The notes beneath the pieces are model-generated. The model saw only the letters and a program-made list of their open reading frames with translations. It was not told where the DNA came from and ran no database searches. From positions 16,281-80,280 of the forward strand of contig NZ_FOTK01000030.1 in assembly GCF_900114535.1 (NCBI RefSeq): 64,000 nucleotides of DNA. Reading direction: 5' to 3'. The DNA is from Methylobacterium pseudosasicola (lineage in GTDB: Bacteria > Pseudomonadota > Alphaproteobacteria > Rhizobiales > Beijerinckiaceae). Shown piece by piece: positions 9,045 to 17,770 of this stretch (its first letter is position 1; each line of letters begins with the position of its first letter). A program made the translations under genes and the position numbers.

Positions 9045-10910
9045 CTACGCTACCGCATCGTCGAGTCGAGCCGCGCCGCCGTCGAGGAATCCGCCCGATT
9101 GCCGCGCCCAGAGGCCCGCATAGATGCCCCCGCGTGCGACGAGCTCGGCATGGGTGCCTTCCTCGACGATTCGGCCGCGATCGATCACCACCAAGCGGTC
9201 GAGCGCCGCGATGGTCGACAGCCGGTGGGCGATCGCCACCACGGTCTTGCCGGCCATCAGCGTATCGAGGGATTCCTGGATCGCCGCCTCGACTTCGCTG
9301 TCGAGGGCCGAGGTCGCCTCGTCGAGAATCAGGATCGGCGCATCTTTCAGCATCACCCGGGCGAAGGCGATGCGCTGGCGCTGGCCGCCGGACAGCTTGA
9401 CCCCGCGCTCGCCGACCTGGGCGTCGTAGCCCCGGCGGCCCTTGTGGTCGACAAGATCGGCGATGAACCCGTCCGCATGCGCCAGCCGGGCGGCCCGCTC
9501 GATCTCGGCCTGCGTGGCGCCGGGGCGGCCGTAGCCGATATTCTCCCGGATCGAGCGGTGCAGCAGGGAGGTGTCCTGGCTGACCATGGCGATGGCCTCG
9601 CGGAGCGACTGCTGCGTCACCGTGGCGATGTCCTGGCCGTCCACGAGGATGCGGCCGCTCTCGACCTCGTAGAGGCGCAGCAGCAGGCTCGCGAGGGTGG
9701 ACTTGCCGGCGCCGCTGATCCCAACCAGCCCGACCTTCTCGCCGGGGCGGATCGTCAGGGTGAAATCCTCGATCACGGTGGCGTCGCCCCGGCCGTAATG
9801 GAAGCCAACAGTCTCGAACCGGATCTCGCCGCCGGTGACGACCAGTTCGCGGGCACCCGGCGCATCAACCAGCGCGTGCGGGCGCGCCATGGTCTGCATG
9901 CTCTCCTGGATCACGCCGACATTCTCGAACACGCCGCGGACCGTCTGCATCACCCAGCCGGACATGGCGATGAGCCGCAGGATCAGGGCGAGGCCGGCGG
10001 AGGCCTCGCCGGTGGTCATGCCGCCGCTCCGCCAGAGGATCAGGCAGGCGGCGCCGGTGGCGATCAGCAGCGTGCTGTTGAGGATCCCGAGGAGGCTCGT
10101 CGTCAGAGTGACGAGGCGGAATTGGTACAGGTAGGCGTCGGTATGGACCTCGACCGCGTCGCGCACCGTCGCCCGTTCCTCGCGGTCGCGGGCGAACAGC
10201 TTGACGGTCAGGATGTTGGTGTAGCTGTCGACGATGCGGCCGATCAGCACCGAGCGGGTGTCGGCAGTCTTGTGCGAGCGGGCACGGGCGCGGGGCACGA
10301 ACCAGGTCGTGAGGGCGGCATAGGCCACGATCCAGGCCAGAACCGGCACGGCGAGCCAGGGCGAAATCGAGCCGAACAGGCCGACCGCCGTCACGGCGTA
10401 GATCGCCACGTAGAGCAGCGTATCAATGAAGACGACGGCGAGTTCCCGCACCGCCGGTCCGACCTGCACGACGCGGTTGGCGAGGCGGCCGGAGAAGTCG
10501 CCTTGGAAATACGAGAGCGCGTGCCCGAGGGTGTAGAGATGTGCCCGCCAGCGGATCTGGCTGGTGGATTGCGGCACGATCAGCTGGTTGGACAACAACT
10601 CGTGCAGCCAGATCGTTATCGGCCGCACCAACCCGACCAGCAGCAACACCAAACCCAGCCCGACCGCGTGATCGGATAGCACGGTGGCCCGGTCGGCGGT
10701 GGCGAGCAGGTCGATAAACCAGCGCATCACGAGGTAGAGCGAGGCCTCGACGGTCCCGGCGATCACCGCGATGATGAACAACGCCACCAAGGCGGCGCGG
10801 ATCGGGCGCAGGTAGAACCAGGCGAAACCCAGGACCGTCTGCGGCGGGGTGCGCGTCTCGTCGAAGGGCGCGAACGGATCGACCCGGCGCTCAAGCCAAT
10901 TCAAGAACAT
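9045..10910 (-). CDS. ABC exporter, fused permease/ATPase half-transporter
   Basis: 621-aa type IV ABC half-transporter. The first ~330 residues hold six membrane helices (for example AALVALFIIAVIAGTVEASLY), and the C-terminal ~250 residues form the ATPase. The ATPase has Walker A GISGAGKST, Q-loop VSQDTSLLHRS, signature LSGGQRQRIAFARVML and Walker B ILILDEATSALD. It should work as a homodimer in the inner membrane. The linker and sequence resemble multidrug/lipid exporters of the MsbA type, but the substrate cannot be told. It stands alone between petA and the Inh-like lipoprotein gene. Confidence 0.92.
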   Translation of the reverse strand: MFLNWLERRVDPFAPFDETRTPPQTVLGFAWFYLRPIRAALVALFIIAVIAGTVEASLYLVMRWFIDLLATADRATVLSDHAVGLGLVLLLVGLVRPITIWLHELLSNQLIVPQSTSQIRWRAHLYTLGHALSYFQGDFSGRLANRVVQVGPAVRELAVVFIDTLLYVAIYAVTAVGLFGSISPWLAVPVLAWIVAYAALTTWFVPRARARSHKTADTRSVLIGRIVDSYTNILTVKLFARDREERATVRDAVEVHTDAYLYQFRLVTLTTSLLGILNSTLLIATGAACLILWRSGGMTTGEASAGLALILRLIAMSGWVMQTVRGVFENVGVIQESMQTMARPHALVDAPGARELVVTGGEIRFETVGFHYGRGDATVIEDFTLTIRPGEKVGLVGISGAGKSTLASLLLRLYEVESGRILVDGQDIATVTQQSLREAIAMVSQDTSLLHRSIRENIGYGRPGATQAEIERAARLAHADGFIADLVDHKGRRGYDAQVGERGVKLSGGQRQRIAFARVMLKDAPILILDEATSALDSEVEAAIQESLDTLMAGKTVVAIAHRLSTIAALDRLVVIDRGRIVEEGTHAELVARGGIYAGLWARQSGGFLDGGAARLDDAVA

Positions 10911-11081
10911 GTCGTTGGGGGCGCACCGCTACGGGAAGCCCACATGTAAGCATAGGCCGCCGCCCGCCAAGCGCGCGCGGTCGTCGCGGCGCCGCTTCTG
11001 CCGAAAAGATTCCTTATCCAGGACCTGCGGCGTGTCGTGGATCGGGCAGCCCGGCCGGATGCGCAGCCGGGCTGAACGCGA

Positions 11082-11663
11082 TCAGCGGACGAGGGCCAGG
11101 GTGGCGCCCGACTTGGTCAGCGCGCCGTCCAGCGAGCCGCCGCCCTGGCGTAGGCGCGCGGCGACGGTGCCGCCCGGCTGGTAGAGGTAGACTTCGCCGT
11201 CGCGGAAATCCCAGGCCGAGACCCGGGCGAGATCCTTGTTCGGGCAGCCGGAAGCCGAAGCCTTGTAGAGGTCGAGGGCCGGCGCGCTCGACAGAGTGAC
11301 CTTGCAACTCGCGCCCGTGGCGTCCTTGGCATCCCAACTGCCGACCACTGAGGCGCGGCCGCTCGTGACCACCGGCGGCGGCGGCGCGGGGGGCGCGACC
11401 GGCTCGGCGATCACCGTGGGGGTGTTCGGCGCCGCGTTGGCTTGAGCGCCCGGCAGCGGCGGCGCGTCGGGGCTGGCGGTCGCTCCCGGCGGGGGCGCGA
11501 GCGGCGCCGCCGTCACGGTGCCCGAGGGGACCGCCTGGACCGCGTCGAGGGAGGCCTGCGAGGGCGCCCGGGTCCTCGGGCTCTCCAGGCGGGTCGAGGC
11601 GCAAGCGCCGAGGGAGGCGCTCAGGCAGAGGGCAGCGACAGTCGGCAGGCTCGGGCGCAACAT
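11082..11663 (-). CDS. Lipoprotein with AprI/Inh metalloprotease-inhibitor domain
   Basis: 193-aa lipoprotein with signal peptide LPTVAALCLSASLGAC (lipobox LGAC at about residues 18-21). A Pro/Ala-rich linker of ~75 residues follows, then a C-terminal domain containing VVGSWDAKDATGASCKVTL and ASGCPNKDLARVSAWDF. The GxW/two-Cys pattern fits the Inh/AprI beta-barrel family, which includes Brucella Omp19. Such proteins sit in the outer membrane or periplasm and protect against proteases. No protease gene is adjacent, so the target is unknown. Single-gene unit. Confidence 0.82.
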   Translation of the reverse strand: MLRPSLPTVAALCLSASLGACASTRLESPRTRAPSQASLDAVQAVPSGTVTAAPLAPPPGATASPDAPPLPGAQANAAPNTPTVIAEPVAPPAPPPPVVTSGRASVVGSWDAKDATGASCKVTLSSAPALDLYKASASGCPNKDLARVSAWDFRDGEVYLYQPGGTVAARLRQGGGSLDGALTKSGATLALVR

Positions 11664-11791
11664 CGGACCACTTCGGATCGGGCATGGGACGGCGCGTGAC
11701 GGCGCCTTTTCCCTGACTCGGTGCCAATTGCGCTGTCCGCAAGGCGGCTGCCCCGGCCGCCGCCGAGTCCGCTGCGGAGGAGCGGCCTTTT

Positions 11792-11812
11792 CGCCCCGGT
11801 GTGGCCGGGGCG
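11792..11812. other. GC hairpin after sdhB
   Basis: CGCCCCGG (11,792-11,799) pairs with CCGGGGCG (11,805-11,812) just beyond the sdhB stop. The T run lies on the wrong side for a classical terminator of sdhB, so it may be an mRNA 3' end stabiliser rather than a true terminator. Confidence 0.5.
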
Positions 11813-11828
11813 CCTCACCGTGTCGTGG

Positions 11829-12653
11829 TCAGACCACCCGCTCGACCATCATCTTCTTGATCTCGGCGATGGCTTTGGCCGGGTTGAGGTTCTTCGGGCA
11901 GGTGTTGGCGCAGTTCATGATCGTGTGGCAGCGGTAGAGCCGGAACGGGTCGTGGAGAGCGTCGAGCCGGTCGCCGGTGTTCTCGTCGCGCGAATCGATC
12001 AGCCAGCGATAGGCCTGAAGCAGAGCGGCCGGGCCGAGGAACTTGTCGCCGTTCCACCAGTAGCTCGGGCACGACGTGCTGCAGCAGGCGCACAGGATGC
12101 ACTCGTACAGGCCGTCGAGCTTGGAGCGGTCCTCGGGGGTCTGGCGCCATTCCTTCTCGGGGGCGGGCGTCTCGGTCTGGAGCCACGGCTCGATCGCGGC
12201 GTGCTGGGCGTAGAAGTTGGTCAGGTCCGGAACCAGATCCTTCAGCACCGGCATGTGCGGCAGCGGGTAGATCCGGACCGCGCCGTCCTTGTCCTTGCGG
12301 GTCATCACCGGCAGGGCGTTGTCCGGGCTCTTGCACTCGTCGATGCCCATCGTGCAGGCCAGCGCGTTCTGGCCCTCGATGTTCATCGCACAAGAGCCGC
12401 AGATGCCCTCGCGGCAGGAGCGGCGGAAGACCAGGGTCGAGTCGACCTTGTTCTTGATCCACAGCAGCGCGTCGAGGACCATCGGGCCGCAATCGTCGCG
12501 ATCGACCTGATAGGTGTCGATCCGCGGATTGGCGCCGTCATCCGGGTTCCAGCGGTAGATCTTGAAGGTCTGCAGGTTCTTTGCGCCGGGCGGCGGCGCC
12601 CAGGTGCGACCCGGCGTGATCTGGGAGTTTTTTGGGAGGTTGAACTGGGCCAT
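11829..12653 (-). CDS. sdhB: Succinate dehydrogenase iron-sulfur subunit
   Basis: 274-aa Fe-S subunit passing electrons from SdhA flavin to ubiquinone. Cluster ligands are visible: the 2Fe-2S site in RRSCREGICGSCAMNI and a further Cys in NALACTMG, the 4Fe-4S site in ECILCACCSTSCP, and the 3Fe-4S site in CHTIMNCANTCPKNL. ATG at MAQFNLPKNS is preferred; an upstream TTG would add six residues. Last gene of sdhCDAB, 93 bp after sdhA. Confidence 0.97.
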   Translation of the reverse strand: MAQFNLPKNSQITPGRTWAPPPGAKNLQTFKIYRWNPDDGANPRIDTYQVDRDDCGPMVLDALLWIKNKVDSTLVFRRSCREGICGSCAMNIEGQNALACTMGIDECKSPDNALPVMTRKDKDGAVRIYPLPHMPVLKDLVPDLTNFYAQHAAIEPWLQTETPAPEKEWRQTPEDRSKLDGLYECILCACCSTSCPSYWWNGDKFLGPAALLQAYRWLIDSRDENTGDRLDALHDPFRLYRCHTIMNCANTCPKNLNPAKAIAEIKKMMVERVV

Positions 12654-12746
12654 TGCGATAATATCCGGCAATATCGGTCAGAACCGGAAACCGGTCTGAG
12701 GGGATGCACGCGCCGAGCATCGGCACGTGCATCGTGATTGTTGGCC

Positions 12747-14564
12747 TCAGTACACCCGCGCCTTCGGCTCGATGTACTGGATCTCGTTCGACATCGTGTA
12801 AGTGTGCACCGGCCGATAATCGATGTTGACCTGGTGGCGGCCCTCGTCGAGCCAGGAGAGGGTGTGCTTCATCCACTCCTTGTCGTCCCGGTCCGGGAAG
12901 TCCTCGCGGGCATGGGCACCGCGGGATTCCTTGCGATTGGCGGCCGATTCCATCGTGACCACCGCCTGGCCGATCAGGTTGTCGAACTCCAGGGTCTCCA
13001 GAAGGTCGGTGTTCCAGATCAGCGACCGGTCGGTGATCTTCACGTCGGCGGCGGCGTTCCAGACCTTGTGGATCAGGCCCTTGCCTTCCTCCAGCACCTC
13101 GCCGGTGCGGAACACGGCGCAGTTGTTCTGCATCGTCTTCTGCATCTCGGCGCGCAGCTCGGCGGTCGGCGTCGAGCCGTTGGCGTTGCGGAAGCGGTCG
13201 AGACGCTCGAGCGCCTTGTCGGTGGCACCCTTGGGCAGTTCCTGGGCCCGGCCGTTCGGCTCGACGATCTCGGCGCAGCGCTTGCCGGCGGCGCGGCCGA
13301 ACACCACGAGGTCGATCAGCGAGTTGGAGCCGAGGCGGTTGGCGCCGTGGACCGAGACGCAGGCCGCCTCGCCGATCGCCATCAGGCCCGGCACCACGGT
13401 GTCGGGATTGCCGTCGCGGAGCGTCAGAACCTCGCCGTGATAGTTCGTGGGAATACCGCCCATGTTGTAGTGCACGGTCGGGATGACCGGGATCGGCTCC
13501 TTGGTCACGTCGACGCCCGCGAAGATTTTTGCCGATTCCGAGATGCCCGGCAGACGCTCGTGCAGGATCTTCGGGTCGAGGTGGTCGAGGTGCAGGTAGA
13601 TGTGATCCTTGTTCTTGCCGACGCCGCGGCCGTCGCGGATCTCCATGGTCATGGAGCGCGAGACCACGTCGCGCGAGGCGAGGTCCTTGGCCGAGGGAGC
13701 GTAGCGCTCCATGAAGCGCTCACCCTCGGAGTTGGTCAGGTAGCCGCCCTCGCCGCGCGACCCCTCGGTGATCAGGCAGCCCGCGCCGTAGATGCCGGTG
13801 GGGTGAAACTGCACGAACTCCATGTCCTGGAGCGGCAGGCCGGCGCGCAGCACCATGGCGTTGCCGTCGCCCGTGCAGGTATGGGCCGAGGTCGCCGAGA
13901 AGTAGGCGCGGCCGTAGCCGCCCGTGGCCAGGATGGTCTGCTGGGCGCGGAACCGGTGGATCTCGCCGGTGGCCTGGTCGAGGGCGATGACGCCGCGGCA
14001 GCGGCCCTCCTCGTCCATGATCAGGTCGAGAGCGAAATACTCGATGAAGAAGTCGGTCTGGTTCTTCACCGCCTGCCCGTAGAGGGTGTGCAGCATGGCG
14101 TGGCCGGTGCGGTCGGCGGCCGCGCAGGTCCGCTGGGCGGTGCCCTTGCCGTAATCGGTGGTCATGCCGCCGAACGGCCGCTGGTAGATCTTGCCTTCCT
14201 CCGTGCGAGAGAAGGGCACGCCCCAGTGTTCCAGCTCGTAGACGGCGGCGGGGGCGTTGCGGACGAGGTACTCGATCGCGTCCTGATCGCCGAGCCAGTC
14301 CGACCCCTTCACGGTGTCGTACATGTGCCAGCGCCAATCGTCCGGACCCATATTGCCCAGCGACGCCGAGATGCCGCCCTGCGCCGCCACGGTGTGCGAG
14401 CGCGTCGGGAACACCTTGGTGATGCAGGCGGTGCGCAGGCCGGCCTCGGAGCAGCCGACCGTGGCGCGCAGGCCCGCGCCGCCGGCGCCGACGATCACGA
14501 CGTCGAAGGCGTGGTCGTGGATGGTGTAGGCAGGCCCGCTGCCGTTGGTGCCGTTGGCGGCCAT
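12747..14564 (-). CDS. sdhA: Succinate dehydrogenase flavoprotein subunit
   Basis: 605-aa catalytic subunit of complex II/TCA cycle. The FAD dinucleotide fold is VVIVGAGGAGLRATVG, the covalent FAD His lies in FPTRSHTVAAQGG, and the active site includes FHPTGIYGAGCLITEG and RGEGG. The C-terminal HRFR/HVNIDYRPVHTYT region is typical. The start ATG has GGAG upstream; it is 32 bp after sdhD. Confidence 0.98.
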   Translation of the reverse strand: MAANGTNGSGPAYTIHDHAFDVVIVGAGGAGLRATVGCSEAGLRTACITKVFPTRSHTVAAQGGISASLGNMGPDDWRWHMYDTVKGSDWLGDQDAIEYLVRNAPAAVYELEHWGVPFSRTEEGKIYQRPFGGMTTDYGKGTAQRTCAAADRTGHAMLHTLYGQAVKNQTDFFIEYFALDLIMDEEGRCRGVIALDQATGEIHRFRAQQTILATGGYGRAYFSATSAHTCTGDGNAMVLRAGLPLQDMEFVQFHPTGIYGAGCLITEGSRGEGGYLTNSEGERFMERYAPSAKDLASRDVVSRSMTMEIRDGRGVGKNKDHIYLHLDHLDPKILHERLPGISESAKIFAGVDVTKEPIPVIPTVHYNMGGIPTNYHGEVLTLRDGNPDTVVPGLMAIGEAACVSVHGANRLGSNSLIDLVVFGRAAGKRCAEIVEPNGRAQELPKGATDKALERLDRFRNANGSTPTAELRAEMQKTMQNNCAVFRTGEVLEEGKGLIHKVWNAAADVKITDRSLIWNTDLLETLEFDNLIGQAVVTMESAANRKESRGAHAREDFPDRDDKEWMKHTLSWLDEGRHQVNIDYRPVHTYTMSNEIQYIEPKARVY

Positions 14565-14596
14565 GATCGGCTCCTCGAAATGCGTGATGGCGGGGT

Positions 14597-15016
14597 TCAG
14601 GCCGGCTGTCCGAAGCCGATGCGCAGGACCGCGTAGAGGCAGGCCACGGCCACCAGGACCGCGTAGGCGTTGTTGGCGAACACCGCGGCGATCTTCGTGC
14701 CTTGTCCGTGCACGTAATCCTCGATGACCACCTGCATGCCGATCCGCATGTGGATCGTGACCGACAGGAGCGCCAGGATCAGGATGATCGAGACCAGGGG
14801 CTTGGCGATCAGCTGCGTCGCTTCGACGTAGCCCCGGCCGGCCATGCTGGCGACGATCACCACGAAGGCCAGCATCAGCACGACGTTCGCCGCCGCGGTC
14901 GCCCGCTGCACCCACCAATGGCCGGCGCCGTGATGGGCGACGCCGAGGCCGCGGACGCGGGCCCGCGGGGTGCGGATGGAGACGCGGGTGTCCTGACGGA
15001 TCTCTTCCTTAGCCAT
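14597..15016 (-). CDS. sdhD: Succinate dehydrogenase membrane anchor SdhD
   Basis: 139-aa hydrophobic anchor of complex II with three predicted helices. Visible are WWVQRATAAANVVLMLAFVV, SIILILALLSVTIHMRIGMQ with the haem-b/quinone-site His in TIHMRIGMQVVIEDYVHG, and AYAVLVAVACLYAVLRI. The MRIGMQVVIEDYVH motif is the family signature. It lies 12 bp after sdhC. Confidence 0.95.
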   Translation of the reverse strand: MAKEEIRQDTRVSIRTPRARVRGLGVAHHGAGHWWVQRATAAANVVLMLAFVVIVASMAGRGYVEATQLIAKPLVSIILILALLSVTIHMRIGMQVVIEDYVHGQGTKIAAVFANNAYAVLVAVACLYAVLRIGFGQPA

Positions 15017-15028
15017 GCCGGCCTCCCC

Positions 15029-15430
15029 TCAACGGACCAGAAGGGCGACAGCCCAGATGACGACGGTGAGCGCGACGGACCCGATCAGCGTCATGCGCGC
15101 CATGCTCAGGCGCCGCTGCCGGTCGAACCCGACGCCGGTATCCCATACCAGATGGCGCAGGCCGCCGAGCATGTGGTGCATCAGCACCCAGGTGTAGGCG
15201 AACAAGATCAGCCGGCCGATCAGCGAGCCGAAGAACCACGCGACGTAGGAATAGGCCACCGGTCCCGAAGCAAGCGCCACGAGCCAGATCGCCACCAGTG
15301 CAGTGCCTCCATAGAGGGCGATGCCGGTAAGACGGTGGAACACCGACATCGCCATCGTCCAGGTCAGGCGATAGATCTGGAGATGCGGTGAAAGCGGCTG
15401 TGCCACTGTCGGGCGGGCGGTGGGTGCCAT
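15029..15430 (-). CDS. sdhC: Succinate dehydrogenase cytochrome b556 subunit SdhC
   Basis: 133-aa anchor subunit. It has the N-terminal family motif RPLSPHLQIYRL-type (here PLSPHLQIYRLTWTMAMSVFHRLTG) and the haem ligand His in LMHHMLGGLRHLVWD, with three membrane helices. First gene of sdhCDAB; the ~130-bp gap upstream (15,431-15,562) should contain the promoter. Confidence 0.95.
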   Translation of the reverse strand: MAPTARPTVAQPLSPHLQIYRLTWTMAMSVFHRLTGIALYGGTALVAIWLVALASGPVAYSYVAWFFGSLIGRLILFAYTWVLMHHMLGGLRHLVWDTGVGFDRQRRLSMARMTLIGSVALTVVIWAVALLVR

Positions 15431-15562
15431 TGGGTTGAAGCCTCGCAGCTGCGAACTGGACCGTCTCTAATCTGGTGGTAGCGCTAGTGCCTGCGGGCGC
15501 AAGCCGCAATGTGTCATGCTGCGCCGCAATGCGGGGGGCGTGTTGATAGCGCGGCGGATCTG

Positions 15563-16864
15563 TCACTTGAGTTGCCCCAGCAGGCGCCACCAGGCGTAAT
15601 CGAGGGGGGCCGCGACTACGAGCGAGGACAGGCCGAAGGCCAGGGTGAGTCGCGTGGCGTCTCGCAGGCGCACGCCACCGAGCTCGCTGGCGAACACGAT
15701 CGGCGGGGCCTGGTAGGGGAAGAACAGGGTCGAATAGCCGATCACCTGCACAGACACGACGGCCAGGGGCGAGAGACCGCTGGCACTCACCATCTCGCCC
15801 GCGAGCGCAGTGTACAAAGCCGGCGCGCCGTTGGCGGTGACCAACAGGGTCAGGATCGTGCTGATCCCGGTCAGCACTGCGAAGTTCTGGGTCGGCGCGT
15901 CGGGCTTGAGGGGCGCCACCGCGAGCAGCCAATGGCCGAGCCGCGCCCCCAGCCCGGTCTCGTTGACCAGGGCCACGAGGCCGAGCAGGGCCGCGATGTA
16001 GAAGCAGGTCCGCAGGTTCACCTGCTGGAACGCTTCCGGAGGCAGTACGCCGATCCGCGGCAGCAGGCAGATCACCGCGGCGGCGAGCCCGACCCAGGCC
16101 GGGGCGAAGCCGTGCAGGCTGTCCGTCATCCACAGAGCCAGGGTGCAGGCCAGGATCACCGCGAGGCGCCGCTCCGCGGCCGAGACCGGCGGCAGGGTCG
16201 GCAGGGCCTGCGCGTCGGGGCTGATCCGATCGGGAAACAGCCGCACGATCAGCGCCACCAGCATCACGCCCTTGACCAGAGCCAGGACCGGCGCGTGCAG
16301 GACGAAATAGGACAGATAGGACAGGTGCAGGCCGAGCACCTGCTCGGCCGAGCCGGCCATGACGAGATTCGGCACGTTGGCCGGCAGGATCGCCGCGGAC
16401 AGGATCGGGGTCGCGACCCCCACCGCTAGGACGGCGCCGGTCCGTCCCGGGCGGCCGGATGCCAGGCCGAAACCGTCGCAGAGGGCTAGGGTCACCGGGA
16501 TCATCAGGGCGATCCGCCCGAGATTTGACGGCATCACGAAGGCGATGAGGAAGCTCAAGGCCACGAGGCCGGCGATGAAATGCGCGTAGGAATCCGACAG
16601 GCGCGTGGCCAGCACCCGGGCCATGCGGGCGCCGAGGCCGGTCCGGGTCATGCCCTGGCCCACCACCATGCCGGACAGGACCAGCCAGAAGGCCGAAGCC
16701 GAGAAGCCGGAAAAGACTGTCGCCGGGTTGCCGAGACGCAGCAGCATCGCCAGCCCGAAGAAGGCGAGCGCCGTCACGATCTCCGGCATCAGGGCCGTCG
16801 CCCAGAGGCCCATGCACAGGACCAGCAGGGCGGTCGTTGCCGGAACAATCGCCTCCCCGCTCAT
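15563..16864 (-). CDS. SLC13/DASS-family anion transporter
   Basis: 433-aa polytopic inner-membrane protein with about 11-12 hydrophobic segments. Features include AFVMPSNLGRIALMIPVTLAL and VTANGAPALYTALAGEM. These loop motifs (MP-S/N and TANGA-type) recall the two Na+/substrate-binding hairpins of the divalent-anion/Na+ symporter superfamily. Carboxylates or sulfate are the usual substrates. It follows sdhC on the same strand, which fits a dicarboxylate carrier by context only; the substrate is not established. Confidence 0.8.
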   Translation of the reverse strand: MSGEAIVPATTALLVLCMGLWATALMPEIVTALAFFGLAMLLRLGNPATVFSGFSASAFWLVLSGMVVGQGMTRTGLGARMARVLATRLSDSYAHFIAGLVALSFLIAFVMPSNLGRIALMIPVTLALCDGFGLASGRPGRTGAVLAVGVATPILSAAILPANVPNLVMAGSAEQVLGLHLSYLSYFVLHAPVLALVKGVMLVALIVRLFPDRISPDAQALPTLPPVSAAERRLAVILACTLALWMTDSLHGFAPAWVGLAAAVICLLPRIGVLPPEAFQQVNLRTCFYIAALLGLVALVNETGLGARLGHWLLAVAPLKPDAPTQNFAVLTGISTILTLLVTANGAPALYTALAGEMVSASGLSPLAVVSVQVIGYSTLFFPYQAPPIVFASELGGVRLRDATRLTLAFGLSSLVVAAPLDYAWWRLLGQLK

Positions 16865-16991
16865 CCGAAATCTCCACGCCGCGTACTGGCGCGGGCATGG
16901 GCCGGTTTGGAACGGTTCGCAATTCGGGAGTCCGCGACTCAGCCTTCGCGTGTGGCGAAGGCTGAAGAGGCTCAGTCTGCACCGGACATGG

Positions 16992-17021
16992 AAAAGCCCG
17001 ACTGTTGCCGGCCGGGCTTTT
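16992..17021. terminator. Bidirectional terminator
   Basis: AAAAGCCCG (16,992-17,000) pairs with CGGGCTTTT (17,013-17,021), giving an A-run and T-run on either side. On the minus strand it lies about 30 bp after the glycine-rich gene and should end it. Confidence 0.8.
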
Positions 17022-17053
17022 GCGTCGAGGGGTAGTGTCGAACGGCGCGCGGC

Positions 17054-17620
17054 TCAGTAGCCGTAGCCATAGGTGCCGCAATAGGCCGGATCGTAGCCGT
17101 AGCCGTAACCACCGGCGCAGCTATCGTCGTAGCCGTAGCCGAACCCGCTCAGGCCGTAGCCGACACCCAAGCCGAGGCCGACGCCGGCCAGGCCGTAACC
17201 CAGGCCGCGACCGTAGCCGCCGCCGTAGCCACGGCCATAGTAGCCGCGATTCGCGTAGCCACGACCGGCGAAGCCGCGATTGCCAATCACGCCGTGCCCG
17301 CCATAGACACCGCCGCCGCGCTGGAATCCGCCGCCGCCGAAGCCCCGGCCGCCACTGATCCCCGGTGCGCCGACACCCGCGCCACGGAATCCGCCGCCAG
17401 CGAGTCCGCCGCCGCCGAGGCCGGCACCGCGAAACCCACCGCCACCCAGTCCGCCGCCGCGGAACCCGCCGCCGCCGAAGCCGCCACCATGGAAGCCACC
17501 GCCGCCGAAGCCGCCGCCGTGAAACCCGCCGCCGCCGCCGAACCCGCGGGCATCGGCGCTCGCGGGAACGAAGGCGACAGCCGCCAAGAGTGCTGTCGAT
17601 GCGAGAGCAAAGCGCTTCAT
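17054..17620 (-). CDS. Secreted glycine/tyrosine-rich repeat protein
   Basis: 188-aa protein with a Sec signal peptide (MKRFALASTALLAAVAFVPASADA). It continues with many GGGF/GGGFHGGGFGGG-type repeats, then a Tyr/Gly region ending GYDPAYCGTYGYGY. No enzyme motif is visible. Such proteins are common in Methylobacterium and are presumed cell-surface or envelope structural proteins (inference). The start MKRFA was preferred because it gives a clean signal peptide. Monocistronic; ends at the hairpin at 16,992-17,021. Confidence 0.75.
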   Translation of the reverse strand: MKRFALASTALLAAVAFVPASADARGFGGGGGFHGGGFGGGGFHGGGFGGGGFRGGGLGGGGFRGAGLGGGGLAGGGFRGAGVGAPGISGGRGFGGGGFQRGGGVYGGHGVIGNRGFAGRGYANRGYYGRGYGGGYGRGLGYGLAGVGLGLGVGYGLSGFGYGYDDSCAGGYGYGYDPAYCGTYGYGY

Positions 17621-17770
17621 CGAAAAGTCCAATCCTTAAGAGGAGTATGACTTTTCAACGTCTCACTGATCCGACGTATCCACGTTCGATGATTGATGAT
17701 GACGTGTCAGTCCGTCGCTGCTTGACCGTTCAGCACCGAAAGCTTGGCCGTCTTCGCGCGTGAACGCGCT

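Noticed and set aside
8499..10679. 726-codon frame opposite petA and the ABC exporter
   Set aside because: Shadow frame; no motif, and the Walker A/signature motifs are on the other strand.
11792..11812. Terminator of sdhB
   Set aside because: The stem is strong but the T run is on the wrong side for the minus-strand transcript.
12738..14636. 632-codon frame opposite sdhA
   Set aside because: Shadow of sdhA; His/Gly/Val-rich without any family motif.
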